From: Rebecca billardiae RCC1528
Taxonomy: Eukaryota > Haptophyta
Length of the DNA stretch: 64,000 bases
Assembly: GCA_965240325.2 (NCBI GenBank)
Contig: OZ251235.1
Coordinates: forward strand, 1,488,001 to 1,552,000
Direction: 5' to 3'
The translations under genes and the position numbers were made by a program. This document shows, piece by piece, positions 49,413 to 59,194 of the stretch (the first letter of the stretch is position 1; each line of letters starts with the position of its first letter). The notes below the pieces were generated by a model. It saw nothing but the letters and a program-made list of their open reading frames with translations, was not told the DNA's origin and ran no database searches.

Positions 49413-51512
49413 TCAAGCAGGCCGCGGCGGCGCACCCGCAGCCGCAGCCGATGCCGCAGGCAGTGGTGCCGAGCCCGGGAGGAACCCGTGCTTCCAGTCC
49501 AAATACATGGAGGTCTCGCCGCTCTCCGAGCCGAGCACGCCGTAGTAGAGGCAGGGCACGGGGTTGGGCGCGCCGTGCCGCCCGCTCGCGCGCTCCGCCG
49601 CGCCCGGGATGCGGCCGTCCCACGCGTCGGCGGTGGGTGGCGGCAGGTTCGCGAGCTGCTTGCGCGGCGGGCCGCGCAGCACTGCGCGCTGCTCGCAGCG
49701 CCTGCACCCGCCGCCAAGGGGACCCGAGTAGAAGTGTCTGCCGCAGCGCGCGCAGTGCGGGCTGTCGCAGTCGCCGACGCACGCGCCGCAGGGTCCGCAG
49801 TGATGATGCTGCCTGCCGCTGACGTACTGCGGCCTGCCGACGCAGAGCCCGGTGAGCCAGTTGCCCACGCAGCAGCCACGCACGGCCGCGCGCCGGTCGT
49901 TCTCGTCGTAGTCCCGGCTCCCGCTCCCCGGCTGCGCCAGCGCCCGACCGAGCGTGCACTCGAGCCACGCGCCGCAGCTGAAGCAGTGGCCGTCGTAAAT
50001 GATCGTGTCGGCGGTTGCGTCCGACACGTCGAGGTGGCCGAGGGCGATGGCGCGCTTGACGCACGCGCTCGCCTCGCGCGCTCTGCCCTCGTCGCGCACG
50101 AGGCCTTGGGACACGAGCAGCGCGCACACCTCCTCCTCGGACATGGCGGCGCCCGCAGGCGCGGCCGCGTGCGCGGTTCCGGGCGCGGCCGCGGCCGCGC
50201 CGCCCGTCGGCGGCGGCGCGTCCAGCAGAGGCGGCGGGGGGAAGGGTGGCGCATCCTCGAGAGCGAGGGAGGGCGGCGGCTCGCCGCGCGGCGCGAGCGC
50301 ATTGCTGCCGGGCGGCGGCCCGTCCTCGCCGTCGGCGCGCAGCATCCTCGCAATCGCCGGCGAGATCGCGCCGAGATGCGCCGCGAGATTGCGCATCTCG
50401 GCCAGGGAGCCAATCACGTGGTGCCGTGTCGCGGCCGACGCCGCCTCGCCCGGCGTCCAGTCCGCGACGCGGTTGAACTCCATGTAGCTGGGGTTGAGGG
50501 CGACGATCCTGCGCGCGAAGAAGCCGTCCGTGCGCGACGGCGGCCGGTCGAGCTGCAGCACGAGCACGGCAAGCCCGTCGCACGCCGAGGCATCGCCCGC
50601 GTCCGCGGCCGCGCCGTCGAGCGTGACGAGCCGAAGGCCGACGACAGCGGACAGCGGCACGCGCACGCGCATCAGCCGTGCGTACATCGCCGCGCCGAGC
50701 GCCGCCTGGTGCCAGGCGCTGAGCCGGTTGAGCGCGCGCTTCTCCGCGCCGGGCTGCCCCTCCTCGGCGTTGGAGTTGAGCTCCAACGGCCGGTCCATCT
50801 TCGGGTCGTCGTCATCGCTGAGCGGCTCGGCGCGGCCGCCGCTGAGCATGAAGCCTACCACGTTCAGCGAGCGCTCGCAGCGCAGGTAGTCGCGTAAGAT
50901 CGGGAGCGGCGCGTCGTCCTGGTTGACGTCCGGGCACGCCCTCGCGGGCTTGTGCGAGTAGCAGTCGTACACGAGGGCGGGCTCAGCCGAGTCGCGCGCA
51001 GCGCCGCTCCCGGCGCAATCGATGCGCACGCTGAGTTGCAGTGCGTACGCCGCCTGCAGCAGCGCGCGCTGCTCGGGCCCGGCAAAGGCGATGGCGTACA
51101 CGCCGGCCGCAGCGAGCGTCGTGATCGGCGCGAACGGCCCGCGCTGACGACGCGCGCGGCCGCCGTCGCAGCCATGCGCATCCTCGTCGCTGTCGCCGCC
51201 ATCGCTGTCGCTGTCGTCCGTGCCGTCTTCCGGTTCGGGATGGCGCACGGTCTTCTCGGCCGCCCCGAACGAGTCGACGCTGCCAGAGTTGGTCGAGTAC
51301 TGGTAGCCCTCCTTCAGCGCCCGAGGCGTCACGGGGATGTCGCGGTGCGGCCCGGCGAGCAGCGGCGGCAGCGCGCTGAGCGTGCGCTCGCGCTCGACCG
51401 CGCGCGCGTGGTCAAACTGCGCCTCGACGGCGCTGTTCACGAGGTAGAAGTCGAGCTTCCGCTGGTGGAGCATCTGGTACAACTGCATCTTCTCCAAGGG
51501 GGGCAGCGACAT
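49413..51512 (-). CDS. hypothetical protein with Cys/His-rich C-terminal domain
   Basis: 699 aa from ATG 51512 (MSLPPLEKMQLYQMLHQRK); the frame opens 31 codons earlier. Residues about 1-360 look folded, with acidic insertions (DDSDSDGGDSDEDA) and segments such as ALVYDCYSHKPARACPD, LNVVGFMLSG and RIVALNPSYMEFNRVADW. A Pro/Ala linker follows. The C-terminal part, about residues 520-640, has over a dozen Cys/His in CxxC-like spacing: GHCFSCGAWLECT, GCCVGNWLTGLC, HHHCGPCGACVGDC, HCARCGRHFYSGP and GGCRRCE, probably two or three zinc-binding modules. No family recognised. It is head to head with TFIP11 198 bp away. Confidence 0.7.
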   Translation of the reverse strand: MSLPPLEKMQLYQMLHQRKLDFYLVNSAVEAQFDHARAVERERTLSALPPLLAGPHRDIPVTPRALKEGYQYSTNSGSVDSFGAAEKTVRHPEPEDGTDDSDSDGGDSDEDAHGCDGGRARRQRGPFAPITTLAAAGVYAIAFAGPEQRALLQAAYALQLSVRIDCAGSGAARDSAEPALVYDCYSHKPARACPDVNQDDAPLPILRDYLRCERSLNVVGFMLSGGRAEPLSDDDDPKMDRPLELNSNAEEGQPGAEKRALNRLSAWHQAALGAAMYARLMRVRVPLSAVVGLRLVTLDGAAADAGDASACDGLAVLVLQLDRPPSRTDGFFARRIVALNPSYMEFNRVADWTPGEAASAATRHHVIGSLAEMRNLAAHLGAISPAIARMLRADGEDGPPPGSNALAPRGEPPPSLALEDAPPFPPPPLLDAPPPTGGAAAAAPGTAHAAAPAGAAMSEEEVCALLVSQGLVRDEGRAREASACVKRAIALGHLDVSDATADTIIYDGHCFSCGAWLECTLGRALAQPGSGSRDYDENDRRAAVRGCCVGNWLTGLCVGRPQYVSGRQHHHCGPCGACVGDCDSPHCARCGRHFYSGPLGGGCRRCEQRAVLRGPPRKQLANLPPPTADAWDGRIPGAAERASGRHGAPNPVPCLYYGVLGSESGETSMYLDWKHGFLPGSAPLPAASAAAAGAPPRPA

Positions 51513-51710
51513 GGCGCCGGCGCCGACGCGCTCGGTGGGTCGTGCAGCCGCCGCGACTCGGCGTGTCGATCGGCGGTCGTGAGCCTGGTCCGGGCGTGTG
51601 TCCAAGCGCTTTTTTTTTTCCCGATATCAGAATTCAGGTCTCGCCCGCTGAGCATTCTGTGGTGGCTCCGGACAAGGGCCTTGCTCCGGAACACTCGCTG
51701 AAGTGCCACG
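51513..51710. promoter_or_regulatory. shared divergent promoter region
   Basis: 198 bp between two start codons in opposite directions; contains a 10-bp T run. Role inferred from layout. Confidence 0.4.
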
Positions 51711-54614
51711 ATGTCAGACACGAGCGGAGACGAGTCGGAGGAGGAGGGCGTCGCCCGCCGGCGCAAGCGCACGCGCGAGGAGGCGATCTTCGGCGTGTTC
51801 GCTGAGGGTGACGAGGATGACGATGCCTCCGACGCGCGGCGGCGCGGCGCCAAGCGCGGCGGCTCGTCTCTCCAGACGCCGGTTGCATTTGTGAGCGCGG
51901 GGCAGGCGGCCGACGCCGGCTCGGGCCGCGACGAGCCGCGGCGCGCGCCCAGGGCGCGCGCCAACGAGGCGGGCGACGTCCCACGGCGCGACGAATTTGC
52001 TGGCCTCGGCGCGCCCCCGTCGCGCGGCGGTCGCGCGGGCGGCTCGCGCGGCGGCCGCGGCCGCGGCGGGCGGAACAACCCGACGGCACCTGGCATGGGC
52101 GGCGCGCCTCCGCCCTCGGCCGGCGGGTCCGACCCGCTGACGTCGGGCATCGGCGGCAAGCTGCTCGCGCAGATGGGCTGGCGCAAGGGCCAGGGCCTCG
52201 GGCGCAAGGGCGAGGGCATCACCGAGCCCATCGAGGTCCGCCTCCGACCGGAGAGGCAGGGGCTGGCCTACGGAGGGCGCGAGGTGTCAGACCTTCAGAA
52301 GCGCCAGGCGCGCCGCGTGCTGCACGGCGGCGAGGGTCGCGCGGACGGGAGCGACGAGGGCTCCGCGGACGAGGCCGACGCCGCCGAGCACGCCCAGCCC
52401 CGCGCGCAGCGCGGCGCGGCGCCACCCGCGCGCACCGCGGGCTGGCGGCGCGGCGCGGTGCGCACCGTTCGAGTCAAGAGCGCAAGCGCTCTGCTGAGCG
52501 AGGGCGGCGCGCTCGTCGGCGAGGGCGGCGGCGGGGAGGCGCACGGGCCGACGGCGGAGCGCGCGGGCGCGGAGCCAGGCTCGGCGGCCGGGCTGCCGGG
52601 CGTCGTCGCGCCCGTCGGCGAGGCGCCGGTGCTCGACATGACCGGCCGGTCGGTGCGCGTGCGCGGCAGCGTCGCAGAGGCGATGGCCGCGGCCGCGGAC
52701 GGCGCGCGCGCCGGCGGCGGCGCGGACGGCGACGATGACGATGGCAGCGGCGAGGCTTTCCTGCCCGAGCTGCGGCACAACGTGCGGATGCTCGCAGAGC
52801 TCGCCGGCGCGGACGTGCACTCGGCGGCGGAGGCCGCCCGGCGCGCGAGCGCCGAGGCGAAGCGCACAGCCGTCTCAGCCTCCGACCTGCGCGCGCGCGT
52901 GGCCGCGGCGCGCGACGGCGCGGCGCGCGCGCAGCGCCTGTGCGATCGGCTGCGCGCGTGCGCGTCGGTCGGCAGCAGCCGCGAGCTGCTCGACGCGCTC
53001 GAGCAGGCGGCGCACATCTCGCCCATGCACTTTGGCTCCGCGGCCGCCCTCGAGGCGCTCATCGCGCTCGCCTCGCCGCATCTGCGCGCCACGGCTCGCG
53101 AGTGGCAGCCCCTGACCGCTCCGGCCGCGCACGCGGCGCACCTGCGGCGGTGGCGCGCGCTGCTGACAGCCGCCGGCCGCGGCGACGGTGGCGCCGCCGG
53201 TGGGCGCGACGTGGCGGCGGAGGGGGAGGTGGCTGGGCAGGACGAGGCCGAGCACGGAGCCGGCGGCGTGCGCCCCGGCGTCCTCGAGTCGAGCGACAGC
53301 GAGGACGACGACGACGACGACGGCGGCGGCGACGGCGGCGGCGGCGGCGCGCGGCGCGGCCCCGGCCTCGACGGCGCCGCCGCCGGCCCGGCCGCGCGCG
53401 CCGGCGCTCTCGCATATGAGCGGCTGGTGTACCACACGTTCATGCCCGCGCTGCGCTCGGCGCTGATCAACGGCTGGGCGCTCGCGGACGAGCTGCAGGC
53501 GGCCGCCGCCCCGTCGGAGGAGCCGGCGCGCGCGCCGCCCATTCCCGCCGCGCTGCGCCTGCTGTGCGCGTGGCGGCGCACGCTGCCGCGCTCGCTCCTG
53601 CGCGAGCTCCGAGATCGTATCTCGGTGCCCAAGCTGGCGCGCGCGCTCGACGGGTGGAACCCGCGCGCGGAGCCCGAAGGGGCGGGGGCGCGCGCGTGGC
53701 TGCGGCCGTGGCTGCTCGCGCTCGGCGCGTCCGCGCAGCCGCTGCTGCCGCCCGCGCAGCACAAGCTGGGTGCAATGGTCGGCTGCATGGCCCTGACAGC
53801 GGCTGAGGCGGTGGCCGCGGTCGGCGCGTGGGCGCCTCCGGTGCTCGGCCGCGCGCAGTGGGGCGCGCTGCTCGTCCGGCACGTCTCGCCGCGCGTCGCC
53901 GAGCAGCTCGACGCGCAGGAGCTCAACCCGGCGCGGCAGTCCACCACCGCCGTGCGCGCCGCGCTGCGCTGGCTTCCCGTCCTCGGCCCAGACCGACTGG
54001 GCGGGCTGCTGGCGGAGCACTTCTTCCCGCGCTGGGCGGCCGTGCTCCGGCGCTGGCTGCGGCAGCCCGCGGTCGAGCTGCTCGAGGTCGAGCGGTGGTA
54101 CGTGGGGTGGCGCTCGGTGCTGCCGGCGGAGCTCCTCACCGAGCGGCACACACGCGCCGGGCTCGATCTCGCTCTCGACGCGATCAACGAGAGACTGGCC
54201 GCCACGCCAGCGGCGGCCGGCGGCGCACCGGCGGCGGCGGGCGGCGCGGGCGCGCGACGAGACGGCGCCGCGCCGCCGCATCCGGCGCGCTCGGCGGCGG
54301 CCGGCGGCCCACGGGGCGCGACGGCCGAGCCGGCCCCGCGCGCGCAGCCGCGCGCCGCGCCGCTCGAGCCCGACGCGGACGTCTCCGCCCTTGACGCGCT
54401 CGGCGCGCTCGCCCTCGAGCGCGACCTGCCCTTCCTGCCGCGCGAGGGCCGGCGCGCGCCGACCGGCCAGCAGGTGTACGCACTCGGCCACCGCGCCGTC
54501 AGCTGCTACGTCGACCGGGACAAGGGCGTGATCTTCGCGCGCGCGACGCCGGCGGAGCCTTGGTGCCCGATCTCGCTCCACGCGCTTCTCGAGCTTGCGG
54601 CGGGGCCGCCGTGA
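51711..54614 (+). CDS. TFIP11: TFIP11/Ntr1-type G-patch spliceosome disassembly factor
   Basis: 967 aa, single exon. The family activates the DEAH helicase Prp43/DHX15 for intron-lariat spliceosome release. Acidic N-terminal segment (SDTSGDESEEEGV) with FGVFAEGDEDDD, the TIP-N type motif; G-patch at about residues 140-188 (TSGIGGKLLAQMGWRKGQGL then GRKGEGI); GCFC domain about residues 330-830 (LVYHTFMPALRSALINGWAL, LGPDRLGGLLAEHFFPRW, VERWYVGWRSVLP). The C-terminal block PTGQQVYALGHRAVSCYVDR then GVIFARATPAEPWCPISLH is the family's conserved end. Asp and Gly-Arg runs (RGGRGRGG) expand the linkers. The length is close to animal and plant members. Confidence 0.92.
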   Translation: MSDTSGDESEEEGVARRRKRTREEAIFGVFAEGDEDDDASDARRRGAKRGGSSLQTPVAFVSAGQAADAGSGRDEPRRAPRARANEAGDVPRRDEFAGLGAPPSRGGRAGGSRGGRGRGGRNNPTAPGMGGAPPPSAGGSDPLTSGIGGKLLAQMGWRKGQGLGRKGEGITEPIEVRLRPERQGLAYGGREVSDLQKRQARRVLHGGEGRADGSDEGSADEADAAEHAQPRAQRGAAPPARTAGWRRGAVRTVRVKSASALLSEGGALVGEGGGGEAHGPTAERAGAEPGSAAGLPGVVAPVGEAPVLDMTGRSVRVRGSVAEAMAAAADGARAGGGADGDDDDGSGEAFLPELRHNVRMLAELAGADVHSAAEAARRASAEAKRTAVSASDLRARVAAARDGAARAQRLCDRLRACASVGSSRELLDALEQAAHISPMHFGSAAALEALIALASPHLRATAREWQPLTAPAAHAAHLRRWRALLTAAGRGDGGAAGGRDVAAEGEVAGQDEAEHGAGGVRPGVLESSDSEDDDDDDGGGDGGGGGARRGPGLDGAAAGPAARAGALAYERLVYHTFMPALRSALINGWALADELQAAAAPSEEPARAPPIPAALRLLCAWRRTLPRSLLRELRDRISVPKLARALDGWNPRAEPEGAGARAWLRPWLLALGASAQPLLPPAQHKLGAMVGCMALTAAEAVAAVGAWAPPVLGRAQWGALLVRHVSPRVAEQLDAQELNPARQSTTAVRAALRWLPVLGPDRLGGLLAEHFFPRWAAVLRRWLRQPAVELLEVERWYVGWRSVLPAELLTERHTRAGLDLALDAINERLAATPAAAGGAPAAAGGAGARRDGAAPPHPARSAAAGGPRGATAEPAPRAQPRAAPLEPDADVSALDALGALALERDLPFLPREGRRAPTGQQVYALGHRAVSCYVDRDKGVIFARATPAEPWCPISLHALLELAAGPP

Positions 54615-55686
54615 CCGGGCCGATGGCGGTGCGTCAACCACGGGCCGCGCGCGGCGCAGCGGGCGGCATGTCAGCATGGCCATGAGCAGCAGCCAATGTT
54701 AACAGGGTCAATGCGCGCATCCTGTGCGGCTGATCACCGCTGCGCTGTCCGACCGTCCGAGACGACACTACGACTAACAGTGTCGTCGCCGAGACATCGC
54801 CGGCTCACTCACTAACGACTAAGACGTAGACCGACGTAGTTACTTACGAGCCGAAATCCCGACTGTAATGAATTTGAATTATTATATTCGCGATCGAATA
54901 ATAAGCAGCTAATAACCGGCCCATGCCTCTGATCGACTAATAATCATAATGATGCCTGATGCTCCGACAGTAGTGTAAGACTGTGCACTGACTACTGTCA
55001 TACTTTGTAGTCAATCAAGTAGCTTAGTAGCTTATTATTTAATAAGCTCGGCTACTGCGCTAGCACAGCTAAGTTATTTATCATCATCAGCTAGTATTAT
55101 AGTGTACTGCGTACTCGGACTTATGGCTTACAGTTACTCGTCATCCGATCGACCGATCAGTGTCCATCTGATCGATCGTCAGCCCCGTGCTGACGACATG
55201 ATATGTTATTATTTCCGGCTGATCTCATCTGTGATCACAGCAGAGTGACGACAACAGACTACAAAGCTAGACACCGGTATAGTCGGCTAGTCGCCGCTGC
55301 CGCGCTACTGGGCCACTGGTAACTGGATCTGAAGTCTGACGACTGGCAGACGAGTCAGTCACTCAGTCTCACAGACACAGTGACGACGATGCTGGGCCGT
55401 GAAGAGTAGCGTCACGCGGCTCCGCAGTGTGGGCTCAGGTACTCCGCAGGCTGGCTTGGCACTTGGCCTGGCGGCGGCAGCAGTGCCCGCCGACACGGCC
55501 AGTCTCACCGGCCGGCCGCCGACGCCGCCGTAACTCCGCAATCCGCCGAGTGAATCCGCGCGCATATCAGCACGGCAGTCTGATGAGTCCCAAGACGTAC
55601 GTCACCACGACGAAGGGCACGCGATGCAATGGCGTGGTGCAAGGGGAAATATGCTAGCCCGAGCAACCTAGCCCACAGCCCTGTAG
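54615..55686. other. AT-richer intergenic, no gene seen
   Basis: About 1.1 kb with many short palindromes (GATCGATC, AATTATTATATT) and no reading frame of note. Confidence 0.6.
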
Positions 55687-56328
55687 CTACAGCTCGTCGA
55701 GCAACTGCCGGGCCTGGCGCACCACCTCCACGTCGAAGCCGCCGATGAACGTGTCAAAGCACGTGAGCGATCGGTCGACAGCGCGCTGCACGTACAAGAG
55801 CTTGTCCGGCGTGGTCTCGCGCTCGAGCAGGCGCTCGTTGATCGGGTCGTCCATCGTGGCGAACCCGTCGAATGTGACGATGCTCGCGGCGAACTCCATC
55901 GCGTCGATGCCCGCGGCACGCGCTGGGCCGTCCGGCAGGTAGTCAACAGCTCCGCGGAGGTTGCGCTCGAGCTCGAGGTCCTTGAAGAGCGACTTGCTCG
56001 CGACAGAGGCTCTTGCGCGCTCGCGGGCGGCGCCCGGATTGCGTCGCATCGACGCCTGCACCGATTCGAGCTTATCGCGCGCACGAAGCACGTTGGCCAC
56101 GTACCTGAGCAGCTCTGTGCGCGATTTGGTTGCCGCCGTGGCCGGCAGCGTTAAGGCGCCCAGGCACACTGGCGTCGAGGTGCATCGCGCGAGCAGCACG
56201 CGCCGGCTCACAACGCTCGCACCCATGGGCGGCGTCGCGCATCCCAGACCGCCGGCCTCAACAGCGCCACTCAGCAAGGCCGAGATGATGAGGGCCGGCA
56301 ATCTCATGGGCGACGCCATCGCGCGCAA
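55687..56328 (-). CDS. plastid thylakoid-lumen protein, unrecognised family
   Basis: 213 aa. The N-terminus has two signals: an ER-type signal peptide (MRLPALIISALLSGAVEAGG), then a Ser/Arg-containing stretch and a twin-arginine hydrophobic segment ending in an AxA site (SRRVLLARCTSTPVCLGALT then LPATAATKS). This tripartite presequence is expected for Tat-dependent thylakoid-lumen proteins in algae with complex plastids. The mature part (about 150 aa) is helical and charged (ELLRYVANVLRARDKLESVQ, then DLELERNLRGAVDYLP and DKLLYVQRAVDRSLTCFDTF), reminiscent of PsbQ-like four-helix bundles, but no signature is firm. M4 and M8 are alternative starts. Confidence 0.75.
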   Translation of the reverse strand: MRAMASPMRLPALIISALLSGAVEAGGLGCATPPMGASVVSRRVLLARCTSTPVCLGALTLPATAATKSRTELLRYVANVLRARDKLESVQASMRRNPGAARERARASVASKSLFKDLELERNLRGAVDYLPDGPARAAGIDAMEFAASIVTFDGFATMDDPINERLLERETTPDKLLYVQRAVDRSLTCFDTFIGGFDVEVVRQARQLLDEL

Positions 56329-57239
56329 TTTGAAGCCGTAGCTTACTTGGAACTTTACCCGGTGGATACCGAGCTAATAGTTAGCTCAAATAACGGCGCT
56401 TCGGGGCAGTGCGGGGTAGGCTGGAATGATTCTGGTCTAAATTCCCCTTTATAACGGGCTCCGGGTGATCAGACTGGCGGCCGAAGCCTCCAGCCCTACC
56501 CTGGCCAGCCCCCAACCAACCACCACCCTCACCCAACCTCAAACCACTGACCGATACACCAAGTGCCTTGACACCACTCCGCTGTGGACAGCCCGCCTCC
56601 AGAGGGGGCGGGGGTATGCCATTGCCGACAGCATACAAGCCCAACACTGTGGGGTGGTCCCAGGTACCAGCAGTGCACTGCCTTGCAATTCGAGATCATC
56701 GAGTTTGAGCCGAGTCGGCAGACTGGGCACCCCTTAGGGTGCCCCAGTGTGGGCAGAGGGCCAGCCACTAGCCGATCCCTGCGCGGGGGAGGGGACGGAG
56801 GGGGCTGTCAGCGAGCCCAGTAGCTGGGCCGGGGTCTTAATGGGCCACTGGTCCTGGCAGTGAGGCGCCTGTATTTCACTCGTGCTGCTATGGAGGCAGA
56901 TGGTGTCATGTCAGACATGTGTGCGATATCGGGCATCAAGTCAGGGCGTGGGCCGCTGTAGGAGGCAAGCAGAGTGGTGGCGATGGCTAATACGCCTGGG
57001 GAGGAGTCGTTTGCGCGCCTCTTTCTGCTGCTCTTTGCAGGGGGTTGCATACTTCGCTGTGCAGGCTGAGCCTGCCTGCCAGTTGGTGTTAGGATAGGCA
57101 CATTTGCCTGGCGGGGTGGGCAGTGTCGTTTGGGCGGGGGGCTGTCTTGCTGAGCTTGACTAGGAGGAGGCAGCCTGCGCCTGGGGGCTGCCAGTGTCTT
57201 GGCAGAGCCAGCAGGTGGCTGTGTGGCCTGCTGTCCAGT
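56329..57239. other. intergenic with dispersed repeat
   Basis: Holds the copy of the 18828-18876 repeat at 56438-56487. A minus-strand frame at 56808-57299 (Pro-rich with RKRRANDSS) starts in the adjacent inverted repeat and has no recognised family; not called as a gene. Confidence 0.5.
56438..56487 (-). repeat. dispersed repeat, inverted copy of 18828-18876
   Basis: AAATTCCCCTTTATAACGGG then CTCCGGGTGATCAGACTGGC and GGCCGAAGC; reverse complement of the copy inside the ACAT array. Confidence 0.85.
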
Positions 57240-57243
57240 GTCT

Positions 57244-58343
57244 GCGGATATCCCCCTGCAACAGATAGGACTCAGTCCTATGCCATAGGACAAGATCACC
57301 GGAGCGCCAGCGCCTCAGTTCTGCGCGTACGATCATCGGTGTGGCTATATCGTACACACAACTCAACCGGCTATTGACACACACCGTCTCCGCCTGCCGC
57401 CACTGCTACAGCGATCGGGCGCGCGCGCGCGTACGCGCGCGCGCGCGCGCTCGGTTGTGGGACAACCGGGTTACCGGCGTCCAGGGACGGCCCCACAACC
57501 AGCACATGACAGCGTCAGTTGCTCGCCCCTGGCAGCCGAGCGGCGACCCTGGGCACGGACAGCGCAGGCGAGTGCTCGCGCCGGATGCCCGCGCCACCGC
57601 CCGCACCGCCGCCCACGCCGCCAGGCGCGTTGCTGCCCGTAGCACACCGATTCTGGGGCGGGGCGAAGAGAGGGCAACCGCCATTGTGCGAGCGGCCACG
57701 GACCTCCCACGATGGTGGCAGCCGTCCTTGTGGACGATGAGCCCACGAATCCAATAGCGTGCGGGTCGAGCGTCGCGTAAATCGACTGCGGCACACGCAT
57801 GGCGTGTCTACAGGTGCGATACCATCCACGCACGCGACATGGCAAGATGTTCCGGCTACCTCCGAGGCTTGCTCTACATGCGCGCCGATGCTCGATCGCA
57901 ACCACCTGACGACGCGAGAGACCCGCAGCAGCTTGCGCGCGCAGCCCCGGCGTGACGTACAATGCCATGCTTGGCGAGGACCAAACCGCATTGTGGATGA
58001 ACCTCATACGGCTCCGGTCGAACACAGTGAACCACGATGTGTGAGCATCAAGCTGGGTGTCATCTACAAGTGCCACATGGCGGTCGGCGTTGCCGCCGTG
58101 GAGTCGCAAGGCGGCAACGACCGCGACGGCTTCACGCGCTCCATCCGTGGAGCCCAAAACATGCGGTGGTGGTCGAAAATCACAACAAGCTCGCTCTGGC
58201 GGATGGTGGCGACACTGCTGCCGACCCCTAGGTGCAGTCGTACCATTCGGCAATATGAGAAAATGTCGTCTACTGAGTCGTCCCTGTCACCTGTGGCTGT
58301 CCTGTGGCATAGGACCCAGTCCTATGGCACAGGACAGCAGTGG
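57244..58343. mobile_element. candidate inverted-repeat (foldback/TIR) element
   Basis: About 50-bp imperfect inverted repeats: GCGGATATCC to GTCCTATGCCATAGGACA at 57244-57293, and its reverse near 58292-58343 (ending GGGATATCCGTC). Each arm also contains internal palindromes around GTCCTATG. The 1.0-kb interior is about 60-70% GC with a 260-codon minus frame (57471-58253) that matches no transposase I know. Probably a non-autonomous DNA transposon. Confidence 0.5.
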
Positions 58344-58657
58344 GATATCCGTCTGATTGTGTAATGCCGTTGTGAGCTCCGTGACCAGTGTGACTGCCCG
58401 CAGCAGGATCTGCCTCAATCTCAGGGCCCCCATGTGTCAACACATTGTCCGACGGACGCACATCGCGGCGAGCCAGTGGGGTAACATATTGGAGCGGCCA
58501 TGCCACAAGAGGTGTGGCAGGCTGCAGAGGCCACGCAATCACCATAGGGAGGGGGCGAGCACGCTGTAGGGGCCATGCCCGCAAGAGTAGCAGTGACGAC
58601 GGTTCGGGGCTACCGCGTCCGCCCCGCTCTGCCAGCACAGGTAAAGGTCGCAGCAGG

Positions 58658-59194
58658 ATGAAGCGCGAGCGTGACGCCGCCGCCGCCGGCGTTTCCACGC
58701 CCGTCTCAGACGGGGATGGGAGTGACGAGCGCCCACGCAAGATCCGTACGCAATCGACCGTCTTCGATATGCCCTCGGAGGTCCTCAAGCTCGTGGTGGA
58801 CTCCCTGGACATCGTGTCTGCGGTGCAGCTTCTATCCACGTGCCGCTCCCTGCGGTACCCGTCTGGCGGCTCGTGCTACCTTGAGGTCCGGAACGACGTG
58901 CACAACCTCATACAGACGCTACGATATAACCAGCACATCTGCCTGCTGGCCACGCCGGAGACCATCCGGAACAACGAGGAGCACGGCTTGCGATTGCTCA
59001 CGCGCGTCGCCAACGAGAAGGACGCCGAATTGTGCAACGAGATCGCGCCCCGGCGAATTGGCGAGCTGCGCGCCGAGTGCAAGGCGCAGACCAAACACAT
59101 CGTCGCGCGAATGGAGAAATACAGGCTCTTTGCGGCGGTGATCCAAACGTTCGGCCTCGGAGCAAGCGAGCCATTCGATCACCAAGCCGCATGA
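58658..59194 (+). CDS. F-box-like domain protein
   Basis: 178 aa from ATG 58658 (MKRERDAAAAG); the frame is open from 58445 but the upstream part is repeat-like. After a basic, Asp/Ser-rich N-terminus, residues about 35-70 read TVFDMPSEVLKLVVDSLD then IVSAVQLLSTCRSLR, which fits the F-box (LP.E....I...L.......L...CR.L). The rest is helical (GLRLLTRVANEKDAELCNE, RIGELRAECKAQTKHIVARM), with no LRR, Kelch or other substrate domain. Animal and plant F-box proteins recruit targets to SCF ubiquitin ligases. It sits just outside the inverted-repeat element, so it may belong to a multiplying family. Confidence 0.6.
   Translation: MKRERDAAAAGVSTPVSDGDGSDERPRKIRTQSTVFDMPSEVLKLVVDSLDIVSAVQLLSTCRSLRYPSGGSCYLEVRNDVHNLIQTLRYNQHICLLATPETIRNNEEHGLRLLTRVANEKDAELCNEIAPRRIGELRAECKAQTKHIVARMEKYRLFAAVIQTFGLGASEPFDHQAA

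Noticed and set aside
56808-57299. 163-codon Pro-rich minus frame with a basic cluster
   Set aside because: Begins inside the inverted repeat and has no family or clear start; kept as intergenic.
57471-58253. Possible transposase inside the inverted-repeat element
   Set aside because: Looked for DDE spacing and transposase signatures in all frames; none convincing.
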